Source: Sipunculus nudus
Taxonomy: Eukaryota > Annelida > Sipuncula > Golfingiida > Sipunculidae
NCBI GenBank assembly: GCA_026874595.1
Contig: CM049321.1
Span: forward strand, 1,800,479 to 1,864,478
Direction of reading: 5' to 3'
Length of the DNA: 64,000 bases
Under the pieces are notes generated by a model. That model was not told the origin of the DNA. It did not search any database and was given only the letters and a program-made list of their open reading frames with translations. Below, piece by piece: positions 43,501-55,092 of the stretch (positions are counted from its first letter, which is position 1; each line of letters begins with the position of its first letter). The translations under genes were made by a program, and so were the position numbers.

Positions 43501-44625
43501 CCAAATCACTTTTTAAAAGGGTCGTTCTTTTAATAAAGGATTTCCTGAAATTTACACTAAAAACCCCTTTTCACTTTTTTTTCATGAGCTCTTTTTCCCG
43601 GGGAGGTCCATGAAAAATCTTCTTGGAAACCTGAAATGAAGTCTCTGTTACCCATATCCTCTGAGCTATGGGGCTCAGAAGTACCCCCCAGAATAATTAA
43701 AAATTTGATACAAATGCTCAAGTATCTGAACAAGTAATGCATTGATCACCCTGATTCGTTGCATGCATATTTTCATCAGTTTTTGCAGATTGGTGGCCCC
43801 ACCTGGATTAAAAAAAAATTATGCCTTTTTTTATACTTTTTTTTGAGACCTCTAAAGAAATGGTCGTCCATTAACAGGGCACAAATCGTAATCATTGGAC
43901 CAAGAATCTTCTTACTTGACATCCTGGGAGGTCCATGAAAAGTCTTTTTGGAAACCTGAAATTAGGTCTCTGTTACCCATATCATCAAAACTATGGGGCT
44001 CAGCAGTACCCACAGAATAAATAAAAGTTTGATACAAAAGCTCCAGTATCTGAACAAGCAATACTTTGTTTCATCAATTCCTACACCTAGATTTAAGTAT
44101 TTTTTTCTATACTTTTGAATCTTTAAAGCTACAGTCGTCTTTTAACAGGGCACAAATCATAACCACTGTACCTAGAACCTTCTAACTTGACATCCAGAAG
44201 GTTCATGAAAAGTCCCTTTGGAAACCTGAAATAAGGTCTCTGTGCCCCATATTCTCCAAGCTATGGGGCTTAAAAGTACCCTACAGAATAATTGAAAATT
44301 TGATACTAAAGCAAGGCACAAATCATAACCATTGGAAGTTCTCCAAAGAACCCTGGAATCAGGTCACTGTGTCCCATATTCTCTGCGTTACAGGCCATGT
44401 TTGAGCACCCCAGAAAAATGCAAAATACAAATTGCCAGATTCCTCAGGAACGGCTGGATGGATTGTCATCAAATTTTGTGTGCTTATGGGTCTTGATGAA
44501 CATGAGCTAATATGCATGAACTATTATGATATTACCTAAGTTATCTTAATATGTTGCCTGTGCAAGCACATATTGTCAACATGTCAGTCGACTGAGCGTC
44601 ATGACCCATTGGTCACTTGTTTTTA
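43500..44625 (+). repeat. Interspersed element with internal tandem copies, ending TGAGCGTCATGACCCATTGG
   Basis: Three diverged internal copies of a roughly 280-bp module ('aggtccatgaaaa.tc', 'ttggaaacctgaaat.aggtctctgttaccc', 'ctatggggctcag') at about 43600, 43930 and 44200. The end reads GAGCGTCATGACCCATTGGT and CACTTGTTTTT, shared with the copies ending at 48352 and 54324. Confidence 0.7.
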
Positions 44626-45725
44626 ATTGAAGTGTAATAATTACAATGTTTACTAATGTTTTACGGTTCAGTTAGAACAAGAATAGGACCTTTCACAATT
44701 TTTATGTGTACAATTGTCCAGTATGTGTCACAACATGTGGGAAATGCCCTTATCTTCATGTTAGGGAATGTTCAATACATGTATTTGTTCCTGACTTTGT
44801 GAACTATACATGTATATACATACTTAGTATGCGAGGCACATCTTTATTCAGTCTGTGATAAAAATGGGGAATTGACGCTAATATAATTTTTTTTCACTTT
44901 TATTTTAAATAAGTCTACTCTGTTTTCCAGAGCACTAACTCTTTTTTTTTGTCATAAACCTTTGGAAGGCCAGATACTGATGAAACAGCAGTCCACTACC
45001 CTGTACATTTGTTAACCAAAGCTGAAAGGGAAGCACATGAAGAAATCGAGTTCTGGAAAGGCAGCCGTAGCTCTAACAACACTGCGAAGATATTTATAAA
45101 TGAGAATCTGTTTTGGGAGGTTATTTGAAAAAGGGAACGCACAGTAAAACCTGTGTAATAACACCATCTGAGGCCTAGCAAAAAAGTGGTCTTAAATCAA
45201 AGGTGGTCTTTATTAGACGGGTAAGTTCTAACCAATCTAAATGCGTTCGATTCACTCGGGCGGGGGTGATCTTAATAGACAGGCAGTCTTTCAGACAGGT
45301 TCAATTGTTTTTGCTGTGTAACAGGTTATATTATGTAGCAAATAAATGAAGGGTCTTATGTGTATATAACTGACCACGTGATACCAGGACAGGTATAACG
45401 CACTATGTACGATTATGAAAAAAAATATAGAAATTTTTTAAGTTAATAGTAATTTGCAGTTCAATGTGCGCAAACGCGAGTACTCATGAGTACTAATTTG
45501 TGACTAGAGTACTCCCTTCGAATTACCGGGATTTGCGAACTGTGGTATTTCTTTCAGCACTACTATATACATGTATATTAATTTACCCTTTCATTGTATT
45601 TTGGGGCAGTATCAGTAATGTTCACTCATAGCGACAGGTGGCGCCTGTGTGCTTGATTATTCGCCTGAGGATTCATCTGCTGTAACCCTGGATTACAATT
45701 ACCCCCCCCCCCCCGTAATATTTAT
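44626..45725. other. Intergenic DNA
   Basis: No gene recognised. A C12 run is near 45703, directly before the next repeat element. Confidence 0.6.
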
Positions 45726-47290
45726 TAGCTCAGCTGACTATAAGTCATCTGAGCTATAGTCGTGGTCCATTGTCCGTCGTCCGTCCGTCTGTCCGTCCGT
45801 CCGTCCGTCCGTAGATGTGGCACTTTTTGAAACCGTAAGACCTGGGAATCCAAAATTCGGCATAATGTTAGATGTCCCCAAGATCTCCTACCAAGCCGAA
45901 AACTGGGTCTTTTCGACTTCGTTCCTTTGAGAAATTAAGGAAAAACCTCAATTTTTTATTAAAAACCTATTTTCACACTTCAGGACTGCCTAATATCAAA
46001 ACCACTCATCTGTTTTTCCTCATATTTACCAAATATATTACTCTATATAGTTCCTATGTACATTCAAGAAATTATGTCTGTATTATATAATTTAAAAAAG
46101 TTATGGACCGAAACATAATGCATTTTGTAAAAAATCAGGAAAGATATTTGATCACTTAACACAAAACATGTTAAAGCTATGGACATTTTTTCCAGTAATA
46201 TAACTTTAATTAATCAAAATTAAATTGTTTACCAAAAATTAGATGAAAATCTTTTAAATTTTTTAAAATATTAATAAAACTAAAAATTGGTACCTTAAAT
46301 TTTGCCAAACTTTGACCATGGCACGTTTTTTTCCTGTAAGTACTGTGGATTTAATTTTCACAGCATGTTTTTGTTACCTTTTCAACTGTTAATACCAAAA
46401 ATTTGAAACCATTTGATCAAAATCTGTAGATTTTATTCAAGTTTTCAAGCACCATGTAACATATTGTTTACATCAAGCTAGTGTTCTGCAGTTTGCAAGA
46501 GCTTAGCTCCCCAGCTTCAGCTCTTAGTTCCTTAAATTCGGCATACAGCTAGATGTCTCCAAAATCCCCTACCATGCCAAGAGTTTGGTCACTAGGACTT
46601 AATACCTTCAAGATATTAATGAAAAACTTCATTTTTCCATTAAAAACCCATTGTTACACTTCAGGACTGCCTAATATCACAACCACTGATCTGACTTTAA
46701 TCATAAATAATATACACATTTTTCATTCTCTATGCACATGCTAGAATGATGTCAGTATTGCGTAATTGTTTTAAGTTATGGGCCCAAACATAATGCACTT
46801 TGTAAAACTCAAGAAATATATTTACTCCCTTAACAAGAGGATTGCTGAAGCTAGAGATTTTTTTTCAGGGATATGTAACATTATTTCATCAAGATTCAAT
46901 TGAATACCCAAAATTAGTTATGAATTTTTCAAATTTTATAAGTTATTAGTATAAATGTAAAATTAGTAACTTAAATTTTGCCCAACTTTGACCATGGCAC
47001 GTTTGTTTCCTGTGAGCACTGTTGGTATAATTTTCATATCATGCAGACATAAGGATTTCAGCTTTTAAGTTTAGAAAGCTGAAAGAAATTGGCCAAAAAT
47101 TGTAGCTTTTATTAATGTTTTTATGAGACCCTGTCAGACTTTGGCTCTCTCCAGCCCCTCTTGAGTCACCTGTATGTTGACCTTGTTGAACTTTCAGCAA
47201 ATTATGCATGCTTGAGGCGAGGCATACACCGGAAACCAGGCAGCTTATGGCCAGCCACAGTTGATCCAGGTGTCCAACCCAACTCATCTA
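45726..47290 (+). repeat. TTAGCTCAG-headed interspersed element, two successive copies
   Basis: Starts TTAGCTCAGCTGACTATAAG with a GTCCGTCCG block. The first copy runs to about 46505. A second, headless copy starts near 46535 ('cggcatacagctagatgtctcc'). Both contain the 'tttgcc.aactttgaccatggcacg' block found in the 4100-4806 and 49862-50560 copies. Confidence 0.75.
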
Positions 47291-47754
47291 GTAGTTTTAA
47301 CCAACTACATAACAATAAACAATAAATTAATAAATTTTTATTGGTTTTTAATAAAAAATTAAAGAAAAATAGAAAAGGAATTTTATTAGTTTATAATAAC
47401 AGGAAATTAACTTGCAGTTACTGATGATATAAGAATCTTGTATCGATGGATAGAATGTCACGTATTCCATATAACACCATGCAGTCACCTATGGTATTTT
47501 TCAGTTCAATTTTAATGATAAAGAAGTAAATCATATCCTTCATTACTAATCATTAGGGATCATATGATGGAAATTAATGATAGAAAAAGATGCAGTTGAT
47601 AATATTAATCTAGATTCCTACTGTGTCTAGTGTGACATTGATGTGAAATTAGTCCAAAATGAATTTATTACAGTTATTTTTTAATATAAATAAAACCATA
47701 AAACCAGGTACTTATGATCATTATTTAAATGTGTGAATTTTGTATATTCTGGAT

Positions 47755-48352
47755 TCTCAACATCATTGTTTGGTGAAAACTGAATAAATACCAGACATGG
47801 TGCGATTACTTTGTAATTGTATTTAAATACGAATATGATTATGTACTCAATTATAAAATTTCTTGCATAAAGAATGGGAATTCAGGTAAAAATGAAAGTA
47901 TATGAATACCAGTGCAAATACTTTCAAAATGTATTCATGAATGCATTCATGAATATATTCTTTAATATTATTTTAATAATCATTTCAGTTATATTTCATT
48001 TAAAAAAATCATATGATTCTCTTATTATTTTTAATAAAAATTATATTTGGGACAATATTTGTAATTTTTTAAAATTAATAGTTAAACCCTTATATTATAT
48101 ATTCTGCTTATAAGTTATATGGCCAAGTCAAAATGTGTGACAATAGCACTCCATTTGTTAATAAAATAAATGAAATCAATCCTCTTACCTGTCTCCAAAG
48201 GTACTATCAAAATCATACATAAGCTAAACAACAACAACTCATAATACAGCTTATATTTTATTACCACACAAAACCAGCATGTGCCTCATTTCTAAATATT
48301 TTTTTATCATATATAACAGCTGAGCGTCGTGACCCATAGGTCCCTTGTTTTT
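47755..48352 (+). repeat. 590-bp repeated segment, copy 1
   Basis: Nearly identical to 52903-53494, from 'ctggattctcaacatcattgtttgg' (given in part) through 'aataccagacatggtgc' to the end AACAGCTGAGCG.CGTGACCC. The last base abuts the head of the next TTAGCTCAG element at 48353. Confidence 0.85.
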
Positions 48353-49460
48353 TAGCTCAGCTGACATTCAGTCATGCTGGGCTATAGCGATGGGTCTTTG
48401 TCCGTCGTCCTTCCGTCTGTCAGTCCGGCCGTCCGGCCGGCCGTCCGTCCGTTAGCAGGGCACAAATCGTAACCGTAGGGGCTAGGGCCATGAACCCTAT
48501 GCAGTCTTAGAGGTTCTAAAAAGATCTCCTCGCAAACCTGAAATTAGGTCACTGCGACCTATATTCTCAAAGTTATGGGGTGTGTTTGCACCCCTCAGAA
48601 ATAATTCTTTTAGCCAAAATTTTCATCCCAAACCTTCCATCTGTAACATACAGCTCACCTACCAACAGGGGAAGAAGCATAATTATTTTGAGGTCACAAG
48701 GTCAAAGGTCAAGGTCACAGAACCAACTTCTTTGAAAAGCCTGGTGATGCATTTTAAGCCAAACCTTTCATCCCAATTCTTTGATCTTTCACATATAGCT
48801 CACCTACTAAGTGGGAGAAGAATCCTATACATGTTGAGGTCACAAGGTCAAAGGTCAGGGTCACAGGATCCACTTCTTTGAAAAGGTTGTGGACACATTT
48901 CAAGCTATACCTTTCATTCAAAACCTTTCAGCACTGATATCGCTTCTTTGCCAACAGGGGAAAAGACCTGTTGATTTTGAGGTCAAAGGTCAAGTTCACA
49001 GCACCCTCTTCTTGCGTGGAGTCATTTTCAGGCAAGCTTTTCAATCTATACTTTCCATCTGTCATATATGGCTTACCTACCAATAGGGGAAGAAGCCTAT
49101 TGATGTTGAGTTTAAAAGGTCAAAGGTCAAGGTCACAATATTGTTCTAAATGCTTGTGAACATATTTCAAGTGAAACTGTTCAACCCAAACCTTCAGTCT
49201 TTCACATATGCCACATCTATGCATCACTGAATGTGATTCAAACTTCATATTTATGGGTCTTTTTGCATGAAGAAATAACTAATTGATTTTGAGGTCAGCT
49301 GGTCAGAAGGTTAAAGGTTACAGGTCTAAGTTATTCACTCATTGGTTACCAAGTAATTACATCCGGCCAGATGTAAGTGGTTAGTAGTTGCCCATCATTT
49401 AGAAAGAATCCAGTTGATATGTGGGCAAAAGGCCAAGGTCAAAGGTCACCGATGTTCACA
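48353..49460 (+). repeat. TTAGCTCAG-headed element rich in AGGTCA half-sites
   Basis: Head TTTAGCTCAGCTGACATTCA and a GTCCGTCC block, then a module repeated every roughly 150 bp with AGGTCA.AAGGTCAAAGGTC blocks at 48691-48720, 48835-48866, 48980-49001, 49115-49137 and 49429-49450. No coding frame. Confidence 0.75.
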
Positions 49461-49861
49461 ATAACTTATTTGTAGGCCATCTCTATTTTTCTTGTACATA
49501 TAACCATTGGTTATGGTACATCTCACTGTGTGGCTGTAATTGTGAGTGATGCTGGTGACATATGACTCTCTTTTGTATCAGCCTGTTAAGTGATAAGGCT
49601 CAGTGATAAATACCTCGTTACTGCATAACAAAAACACTGTTGCCGGAATGCTTCAGCCAGGCATTAAGACTGTGAGAGTATAGTATTAAGGTTTAGCTAC
49701 TGATTTATAAGATGATGGGAACATTTTGCAGTTTATATCATGGAATCATAGCAATAAACTTAGTTTCCTAGATATCTGAATATTTTTATATAAATCACCA
49801 GATATAAAAGCAAATGTTTGTTCTCATAATATGTGGATGTGTACCCGGATTTAGGATGGTT
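49461..49861. other. Intergenic DNA
   Basis: AT-rich. No feature recognised. Confidence 0.6.
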
Positions 49862-50560
49862 TTTAGCTCAGCTGACTATAAGTCAAATGAGCTATAGTCG
49901 TGGTCCTTTGTCCTTTGTCCGTCCGTCCGTCCGGCCGTCCGTCCGTTAACAGGGCACGTTTTAAAACCGTTGGACCTACGAATCCAAAATTCTGCATACC
50001 ATTAGATGTCCCCGAAATCTCCTACCATACCAAAAATTGGGTCATTAGAACTTTGTTCCTTCGAGATATTAAGGAAAAACCTCCGTTTTCCATAAAAAAG
50101 CAATTGTTACACTTCAAGTCTGCCTAATATCAAAACCACTGATCTGATTTTGATCATATTTAGTATTCATATTCTTCAATACTTTTTCTGTGCACATTCC
50201 AAAAATTAGGTCAGTATTGGGTATTATTTTGAAGTTATAGGCCCAAATATAATGCAATTTTTTAAAAATCAGGAAATATATTTGCTCACTTAAGATGAGA
50301 ATTGCTGAAGCTGAAAACTTTTTTCAGGAATATAACTTTATTTAATCAAGATTCAATTGTTTGCCCAAAATTAGATCTGAATTTTGCAATTTTTTCAAGT
50401 TATTAGCATAAATAAAAAATCAATACCTTAAATTTTGTCCAACTTTGGCAGTGGCACGTTTTTTCCCTGTAAGCACAGTTGATTTAATTTTCACAGCATA
50501 TATACATAAGGATTTAATCTTTTAAAATCTGAAATTTCAAAGAAATTGTTTGAAAAGAGT
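49862..50560 (+). repeat. TTAGCTCAG-headed interspersed element, copy
   Basis: Same family as 45726-46505 and 4100-4806 (minus). Shared 'tttagctcagctgactataa', GTCCGTCCG block, 'cccgaaatctcctaccat' and 'cacgttttttccctgtaagc'. Confidence 0.8.
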
Positions 50561-51526
50561 AGCTTTTATTCAAGTTTTCATACACCATGTCAAGTGTTGT
50601 TTACATCTGGCCCACCTAGTAGTACAGCCTTCACTTGCATTATGTAACCCACCCCAAGCAGCTTGCCTTGACCCAGCTTGGCCACTACTAGCAGGCTTCT
50701 CCTCTGCCCTGCACTCAACCCAACCCCCCCCCCCCTCCCAGCTGGTGCATAAACTAGATGAATGTTATAATTTTCTGTATTTTATTTTATTCTTGGACAT
50801 GCTACATTTTAGATTTTGTATTGTACCACCAGGGTTACAATGATTAAAGTGCACATTTAATTGTGTCAACAAAGTGATGTATTGCTATGAAAGTGTGGAT
50901 GTTCATTAGATAAGTAATGCTTTATTTCAGAAGAATAAAACTTCACCAGGTGTGAAATTGACTATTAATTCCAGTTATTAATTATAGCTGAGATTGTAAT
51001 TAGCATAATGATATTGTTTGTCCCTCATTCAACCAACAGTGTGTATACTTTATTTGAAAAGATGTTTTTATTTTATCAAATTTACTTAATCTTTTATTTT
51101 ATTTCGGTGAATAAAATTAAGCATGTCCTGAAAACTCCAATGTGCAAAACTTTTTAGAGGAATTCAAGGAATAATTTTGTAGATGCCATGTTGTGGCATT
51201 ATTTTCTTTTACATTCAGTTTAAACATTTGATTTAAAAATAATAAAATATATGTGTATGCATAATATGACCCAATGTGAGCTACAATCTGGATATATAAT
51301 GATTGCAACTTAGAATTCTAATATTTTAACTTATATTTTCACTTTTATATTACAAATTTATAACACTTGTAAATAAAAAAAATGAATCAGCTAAAAACTA
51401 TTAATGAAAAAAGTGGATATGCTAAAAAAATAGGCTTATATATAAACTTAAATGCATTATTCCCTTGAAAGTGAAATGAAGGTATTAGTCCATTCTGTCC
51501 ACTTGCCTGTCCATCTGTAAATTTTT
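50561..51526. other. Intergenic DNA
   Basis: AT-rich, with a C11 run near 50725. No gene recognised. Confidence 0.6.
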
Positions 51527-51531
51527 CATAT

Positions 51532-52657
51532 TGTCACCAGGGAACGGTGACAATGCGGTGTACTTTCTTTTAATTGGGTTAGTGATGTCACCAGAGAGCG
51601 GTGACAAGCCGATTTTAGAGAACAGGTTTAATTCAGGTTCTTTTGTATGTCGTAGGCGGGTGTGCGCCGTGGTTTAGGAATGGCGGGAATGTAGTTTGGA
51701 GGGTAAGCTTGGAGCCGATTGGCTAGGCCAGGGGTTGACCGGGTGCATCACTATATAAGACCCCAAAAGGGGCGGAACGGGGGATATCTGTTAAAAACTG
51801 CGTGTGTACGGAGGTGCTGTTGATGTCATGACGAGGTAGCGGGACGAAGTCTCCTCAGAGTCGCGTACTGGGAAAGTACTGGCAGTCGACAAGTGTTAGC
51901 CGACAGAACCTTGGTGCAGACTTCGTTGCGGGTGTAAGTTGCCCATTAACTGCTTTTAGTCGTCGGGAAAATAAGACTATTGTCCACGCGTTCAGATGTC
52001 TCAGTGGAGGGCCGGATCCTACGTACCGGGCCGGCAACAGGTCAGTGATATTCCACGAGGGAATACTCATGCTGTCAGGACCTGAAATCTATGGATTGTG
52101 TAAGACTGTTTGTATCAGGACCACCGAGTCCTGAAGGTAGGGTGGTTTACGGGATCGACCACGCGGGGCGGAAGCCTGACTGCTAATCGTTTGGCAGATT
52201 GGAGCCGTACGCCTGTGCACGTGCCATAGGCCGGACAGATTGAACGGACTATCGGCGTATTGAATATATTCACTGGAGCGATACTGGATTCGCGGGCGCC
52301 GTAAAGACCTTCCTTGTTCGTGTGTTGTGTTGTTAATGCAGCGTCTGTGTCGTCACCCAGAGGAGAACTTTGTGTTTACATGTGTCATATGACTCTTTTA
52401 TGTGTCCCGAGTTGTTCCTGTGAGATAATAGGAATTACTCCAGAGCTGTGATGGTATTTACTTTGCTCTGATAGTGTGAGTATAACGTTTGCCATATCTT
52501 TTCTTTTAATTATATTGTTTCTGTTAAAAGGTGTTGTTTCACTTTTTAGGCGTGAGTGTACTTGCACCAGGGTGTCCTTCCGCAGTCAGATTTAATTTAC
52601 ATCAAAATGCTCTATCATATTTAAACAACCTGGAACCACACGGAGTACCGTGTGACA
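51532..52657 (+). mobile_element. Solo LTR 2 (LTR retrotransposon remnant)
   Basis: 1126 bp running TGTCACC...GTGTGACA, flanked on both sides by CATAT (51527-51531 and 52658-52662), a 5-bp target-site duplication. The TG...CA ends share inverted TGTCAC. It is GC-rich compared with its surroundings, with ATTGGCT (inverted CCAAT) near 51719 and a TATA box (CTATATAAGAC) near 51751 on the plus strand. No internal genes or second LTR. Unrelated in sequence to solo LTR 1. Confidence 0.75.
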
Positions 52658-52902
52658 CATATGCATCACAGTATCTCAAAACTTTTACTGTTTTTCTTCA
52701 TGACAGTCTTGTCAGAGTGTCAGAGTATTAGTTTGCAATCATATATTGAGAATTTTACTATAACCAAGTAGGAGGGCCCTTTCCTCTTAGCTTCTTATAT
52801 GCTTATATAAATATAAAACATTACAATAGAATATTTTTCATATTTTGCATTTGCAAAAATGTCAAACTTTTGTCGTGACCCATGGGTCCTTTGTTTATAT
52901 GC

Positions 52903-53494
52903 TGGATTCTCAACATCATTGTTTGGCTAAAACTGAATAAATACCAGACATGGTGCAAATACTTTGCAAATGAATATGAATATGAATATGTACTCCATTA
53001 TAAAATTTCTTGCATAAGAATGGATTCAGGTAAAAATGAAAGTATTTGAATACCAGTGCAAATACTTTCAAAATGTATTCATGAATGCATATATTCTATA
53101 ATATTATTTTGATAATTATTTCAGTTATATTTTATTAAAAAAAAAATCATATGATTCTCTTATTATTTTTAATAAAAATTATATTGGCACAATATTTGTT
53201 ATTAAATTTTAATAAATAGTTAAACTCTTTTATTATATGTGCTGCTTATAAGTTATATGGCCAAGTCAAAATCTGTGTGACAATAGCACTCCATTTGTTA
53301 ATAAAATAAATGAAATCAATCCTCTTCCCTGTCTCCAAAGATACTATCAAAATCATACATAAGCTAAACACAAACAACTCATAATAAAGCTTATATTTAT
53401 TACCACACAAAACCAGAATATGCCTCTTTCCCAAATCATATTTTTTATCATATATAACAGCTGAGCGCCGTGACCCATGGGTCCCTTGTTTTTA
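52903..53494 (+). repeat. 590-bp repeated segment, copy 2
   Basis: Direct repeat of 47755-48352 with small indels. It ends AACAGCTGAGCGCCGTGACC and CATGGGTCCCTTGTTTTT. Confidence 0.85.
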
Positions 53495-53831
53495 TTACAA
53501 GACCTTTAGTAATGCTTTCTGCATTTCTTTTCTTTCAGGTTTTGCAGTATACTTCCCTGCTGATCCCATTGAAAAGCAGAGTGATAATAAAAAATATTGG
53601 ACTTACACTTTTTACATTTGCATATCTATAAAACTAATATGAGGGCTTGAAAATGCCTTTTGAGTTGTTTTGGACATTCATTACTGTAACATCCTTTGGA
53701 GAATTTGCTACAAGTTTGGTCTCTTATTGGAGGATGTGTGATATCAAATGTCAGACTTGTCAGAAATCCATTATGTCTGCCAGTTAGCCACCTTAGAATT
53801 AGAAATCCTTTTGTCAGTGCAGTTTCAGTGA

Positions 53832-54325
53832 TTTTTAGCTCAGCTGACTTTTAGTCATGCAGTGCTATAGCGATGGGTCTTTGTCCGTCGTCCTTCCGTC
53901 TGTCCGTCCGGCCATTAGCAGGGCACAAATTGTAACTGTAAGGGCTAGATACATGAACCCTATGCAGTCTTAGAGGGTCTAAAAAGATCTCCTTGCAGAT
54001 CTGAAATTAGGTCACTGTGACCTATATTCTCTGAGTTACGGGGTGTGTTTGCACCTCCCAGAATTAATTCTTATAGCCAAAATAATCATCCCAAACCTTA
54101 CATGTCAATAGAGGAACAAACCTTTTGATATTTAGGTCATAGGGTCAAAGGTCAATGTCACAGGACCAGCCTCTTGAAAAAAGTTGTGGATGCATTTCAA
54201 GTCAGACTTTTCATCCCAAACCTTCCATCTTCCAAGTATGGTCAGATACCATATGGTATACCATCAGGCTTTAAATACAGGTCATGCTTGTCATCTGAGC
54301 GTCATGACCCATGGGTCACTTGTTT
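53832..54325 (+). repeat. Complete short TTAGCTCAG...CTTGTTT element
   Basis: Head TTTTTAGCTCAGCTGACTTT, GTCCGTCC block, body homologous to 48353 onward ('gggctag..acatgaaccctatgcag' in part) and end CATCTGAGCGTCATGACCCA then TGGGTCACTTGTTT. Both ends are present in 494 bp, so this copy defines the element boundaries. Confidence 0.8.
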
Positions 54326-54648
54326 CTGTTCAGTGTTAATTTCATGACTGAATCTAATTGCAGTAAATGAACAAAGTTGTTTTTATTTCATTTTAGGTCC
54401 GTTTGTCTATTTTTAGGTTTTGTTTGTTAGATCCATGCCCTCTAACTTAATCCGCTAATTGCAACACAGATATACTATTATTTCCAACCTTCTGGAATTT
54501 TTCCGAATTTAGATCAACTTAAAAATAAAGATCGGGTATAAGGCATCAATTCTTTATCAGTATTGTGGTGTAGCAGTTGCGTAGCGACGAATCAAAACAG
54601 GGATGGGTGGTGACGGATTGTTAAGCATACCCTCTGCTAAAATGGTGC

Positions 54649-54712
54649 AAACACACACACACACACACACACACACTCGCAGGCACACAAACACACACAC
54701 ACACACACACAC
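54649..54712. repeat. (AC)n microsatellite
   Basis: Interrupted AC dinucleotide run. Confidence 0.95.
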
Positions 54713-55050
54713 CATATATAACCTATAACACCATGCAATATACTTAGAAAATGTTGATATTCAAAACAAGATGAAATGTGAATGAAAATTCAGAATTAGT
54801 TTAAAAATACCAAATATTGCAAATAATTTAACCTAATAAACGTTCCTGTGGAATGCATGAATCAATAAGTCCAGTTCCTTAGTTTAAAATCTCATGAAAA
54901 CTTCGGAACTGAAATTTTAGCAGGGACTGATCTCTTTCCATCTACCTCCATATCTTATAATTTTTAAGCAGATATTTCGTGTCTGGAAGTTCTAGAGAAG
55001 CCCTTTTTATCTTTGTTGCATGCAAAGACGGATTGGAGGGTGTCGGGATT

Positions 55051-55092
55051 GGTGTGTGTGTGTGTATGTGTGTGTATGGGGGGGGGGGGGGG
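55051..55092. repeat. (GT)n followed by poly-G
   Basis: Simple repeat ending in a G15 run. Confidence 0.9.
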
